From NCBI GenBank assembly GCA_947628265.1, contig CANQZF010000088.1:1-7068 (forward strand): a stretch of 7,068 bases of DNA, read 5' to 3'. The translations under genes were made by a program, and so were the position numbers. The notes under the pieces are model-generated. The model was not told the origin of the DNA, ran no database searches, and saw nothing but the letters and a program-made list of their open reading frames with translations. Below, in pieces: positions 5,871-7,068 of this stretch (position 1 is the stretch's first letter; every line of letters begins with the position of its first letter). The stretch is from an uncultured Oscillospiraceae bacterium (GTDB taxonomy: Bacteria > Bacillota > Clostridia > Oscillospirales > Oscillospiraceae).

Positions 5871-5886
5871 GAAAACGCCGGTTTTC
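5871..5886. repeat. Short inverted repeat beside the polyphosphate kinase -35 box
   Basis: GAAAAC, GCCG, GTTTTC; 6-bp arms 2 bp upstream of the kinase -35. The position would suit an operator, but the repeat is short and could be chance. Confidence 0.35.
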
Positions 5887-5949
5887 CCGAAAATTTCGTC
5901 AGATCAACATGACGCCGCCCCGCGGCTGATACGATTTTGCCGATGTACC

Positions 5950-5978
5950 TTGACAGAGACGCCGGCAGGGTGTAAACT
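5950..5978 (+). promoter_or_regulatory. Sigma-A promoter of the Lar-like gene
   Basis: TTGACA (5950-5955), a 17-nt spacer, then TAAACT (5973-5978). The predicted start is near 5985, giving a leader of about 30 nt to the ATG at 6016. It diverges from the kinase promoter, the two -35 boxes being about 80 bp apart. Confidence 0.65.
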
Positions 5979-6015
5979 TGTACCATAAATTTACGCGGGA
6001 TGTGAGGGCCTTAAA

Positions 6016-6240
6016 ATGGAGCGCTTTGACGAGATCTATTTGGAGGACTGCCCCTGCTGCGGCGGGGTGGGGAGCATCGAGGAGGAGGGCGGCTGGTGCG
6101 TCTATATCCAGTGCCTGGACTGCGGGGCCCACACCTCCGCCATCGCCTTTGCCAGCGAGAACGAAAAAACCGCCGCCGCCCAGAAGGCGGCGGACAACTG
6201 GAATATGCGCAAGGTCATCGCCCCCGGTCCGGGGGAGTGA
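6016..6240 (+). CDS. Lar-like zinc-ribbon small protein
   Basis: This 74-residue protein has the layout of the Lar restriction-alleviation family: CPCCG near the N-terminus (Cys12, Cys15), a central Trp-rich strand, CLDCGA (Cys33, Cys36), an Ala-rich helix and the closing motif NWNMR (Trp62, Asn63, Arg65). The four cysteines form two CxxC knuckles expected to bind one zinc; Cys14 and Cys28 are extra. Lar of the Rac prophage modulates a type I restriction system, but most family members are small phage or prophage proteins of unknown role, so a function should not be assumed. The start ATG has a weak GAGGG (6004-6008) 7 nt upstream, and a TTGACA promoter precedes it. No phage genes or restriction genes are visible nearby. 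An overlapping frame opening at 5978 is rejected because only this frame gives the motif. Confidence 0.75.
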   Translation: MERFDEIYLEDCPCCGGVGSIEEEGGWCVYIQCLDCGAHTSAIAFASENEKTAAAQKAADNWNMRKVIAPGPGE

Positions 6241-6244
6241 GGGC

Positions 6245-6275
6245 TTGACCGAACCGCGAAATGTCATCTTATAAT
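6245..6275 (+). promoter_or_regulatory. Promoter of the phosphoribosyltransferase-like gene
   Basis: TTGACC (6245-6250), a 19-nt spacer, then a perfect TATAAT (6270-6275). The spacer is 2 nt above optimum. The expected transcription start (6281-6283) falls at the first bases of AGGGGGG (6281-6287), the ribosome binding site, so the leader would be only about 14 nt. Confidence 0.6.
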
Positions 6276-6295
6276 CTTACAGGGGGGCTAATCTC

Positions 6296-6934
6296 ATGGA
6301 ACCGAAGTTCTTTCCTCTGCTGAAAATCGGCGGGACGCCGCTTTTGGCGGCAAAGGGCCACTTTGCCACCAGCAACAGCCACATCAACTACTTCATCGAC
6401 GTCACCGCCCAGAAATACAGCCTCCGGGGGGCCGAGGCCGTGGCGCACATGCTGTGCGAGAAGATAAAGGGCCGCTTCCCGGTGGACTCCATCCTCTGCA
6501 TGGACGGCACCAGCGTCATCGGCGCGTGCCTCGCCAAAGAGCTGACCAAGGCCGGCGGGCGGAGCCTTAGCGAGGGGAGCAACATCTACATCGTCAAGGG
6601 CGAGCTCAACAGCGGCGGCAAGCTCATCTTCCGGGACAACGCCGTTTTCATGCTGGAGGGCAAGCACGTCCTCATCCTGGCCTGTTCCCTGACCACCGGC
6701 AAGACGGCCCTGCAGGGCCGGGAGAGCGTGGAGTTTTACGGCGGGCGGGTAGTCGGCGCGGCTGCGGTCTACGCCGCCGTCCACGATTTGGACGGTATGC
6801 CCGTGGTCTCCCTCTTTGACACCAACACCCTCCCGGATTACGTCTCCTACGCCCCCTCGGAGTGCCCCATGTGCAAGCGCGGCGAGCCCATCGACGCCGT
6901 GATCAACACCTTCGGCTTTTCCAAGCTCAAATAA
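6296..6934 (+). CDS. Type I phosphoribosyltransferase-like protein (orotate phosphoribosyltransferase-related)
   Basis: The 212-residue protein has the outline of a type I PRTase. MDGTSVIGACLAKEL (69-83) is the early beta-loop-helix where such enzymes hold pyrophosphate. VLILACSLTTGKTA (125-138) occupies the PRPP-binding motif, and GGRVVGAAAVYAAV follows as the next strand. In the usual motif two acidic residues precede the TTG (for example VDDVITTG); here they are Ala129 and Cys130, so PRPP binding or catalysis may be altered. Near the C-terminus is CPMCKRGEPID (Cys190, Cys193), a possible metal or redox pair not typical of standard orotate enzymes. From memory, similar proteins annotated as orotate phosphoribosyltransferase occur in Clostridia, some with the same loss; this is not verified. 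No pyr genes adjoin it. GGGGGG (6282-6287) lies 8 nt before the ATG and a consensus -10 precedes it. A perfect terminator follows 13 bp after the stop. Fold call likely, substrate unknown. Confidence 0.75.
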   Translation: MEPKFFPLLKIGGTPLLAAKGHFATSNSHINYFIDVTAQKYSLRGAEAVAHMLCEKIKGRFPVDSILCMDGTSVIGACLAKELTKAGGRSLSEGSNIYIVKGELNSGGKLIFRDNAVFMLEGKHVLILACSLTTGKTALQGRESVEFYGGRVVGAAAVYAAVHDLDGMPVVSLFDTNTLPDYVSYAPSECPMCKRGEPIDAVINTFGFSKLK

Positions 6935-6947
6935 CATCAAAAAACAT

Positions 6948-6985
6948 AAAAATCCGTCTGAAAGGCATCTTTCAGACGGATTTTT
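6948..6985. terminator. Bidirectional Rho-independent terminator, 17-bp perfect stem
   Basis: AAAAATCCGTCTGAAAG (6948-6964), loop GCAT, and the exact complement ending in TTTTT (6969-6985). The A-run and T-run give both strands a U-tail. It ends the phosphoribosyltransferase-like gene on the + strand and the gene entering from the right on the - strand. Confidence 0.93.
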
Positions 6986-7003
6986 GGCGTTTAAATGGGG
7001 TTG

Positions 7004-7068
7004 TTAACTGTTTGGGTAAGGCTCCAAAAAGGCGTGGAAGTGGCGCATAGGGAGGTCCCGGCCCCAGA
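7004..7068 (-). CDS. C-terminal tail of an unidentified - strand gene (start outside window)
   Basis: Reading leftward from the right edge, one frame gives WGRDLPMRHFHAFLEPYPNS and stops at TAA (7006-7004). The composition looks like real protein, and the stop lies 18 bp before the two-way terminator at 6948-6985, where a gene end would be expected. The other two - strand frames give Pro-rich or Thr/Ser-rich text that looks non-coding. Twenty residues are too few to name a family. Confidence 0.6.
   Translation of the reverse strand, partial: WGRDLPMRHFHAFLEPYPNS

Noticed and set aside
5799..6934. A defence or signalling island made of PPK2, the Lar-like protein and the phosphoribosyltransferase-like protein
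   Set aside because: Each gene has its own promoter, PPK2 is divergent, and no nuclease, toxin, membrane effector or recombinase is present. The grouping is not supported beyond adjacency.
6269..6940. 223-codon - strand open frame opposite the phosphoribosyltransferase-like gene
   Set aside because: The + strand frame has the recognisable TTG motif, a promoter, a binding site and a terminator. The - frame is low-complexity Ala/Gly/Val/Asp text.

Overview
This window looks like chromosomal DNA of a GC-rich, low-passage-of-mobile-elements Firmicute, most likely a gut Clostridium-class organism of the Oscillospiraceae type. That placement is inference. It rests on strong AGGAGG-type ribosome binding sites, sigma-A style promoters with TTGACA boxes, a transketolase split into two subunits, a bleomycin-hydrolase-type aminopeptidase, U-run terminators and GC-rich codon use. 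No phage, transposase, CRISPR or rRNA/tRNA gene is visible.

Left region (1-3460, + strand): the end of an L-ribulose-5-phosphate 4-epimerase gene (araD type) runs directly into the two halves of a split transketolase (N-terminal subunit 329-1174, C-terminal subunit 1176-2114). A cysteine aminopeptidase of the PepC/bleomycin hydrolase family follows (2120-3460). Gaps are 17 bp or less, so this reads as one operon. The epimerase makes D-xylulose 5-phosphate, which is a transketolase substrate, so the first three genes form a coherent pentose catabolic unit. The peptidase looks like a passenger.

Middle region (3461-4295): about 835 bp without a credible gene, lying between converging genes. It is a mosaic of hairpins and degenerate repeats: a near-duplicated GC hairpin unit, a perfect 18-bp inverted repeat, a family of GTGGTGG/GCGTCTA motifs, and a train of hairpins of which at least two are followed by T-runs. 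This is the least explained part of the window.

Right region: on the - strand, a two-domain polyphosphate kinase 2 (4296-5798) with a well-formed sigma-A promoter. Diverging from it on the + strand are a 74-residue Lar-like zinc-ribbon protein (6016-6240) and a 212-residue protein related to type I phosphoribosyltransferases (6296-6934), each with its own promoter candidate. A perfect 17-bp bidirectional terminator (6948-6985) separates the latter from the tail of a - strand gene that enters from the right edge (7004-7068, too short to identify).

I did not find a convincing new multi-gene system. The items most worth a second look are the repeat mosaic, the phosphoribosyltransferase-like protein whose PRPP motif lacks its acidic pair, and the isolated Lar-like protein.
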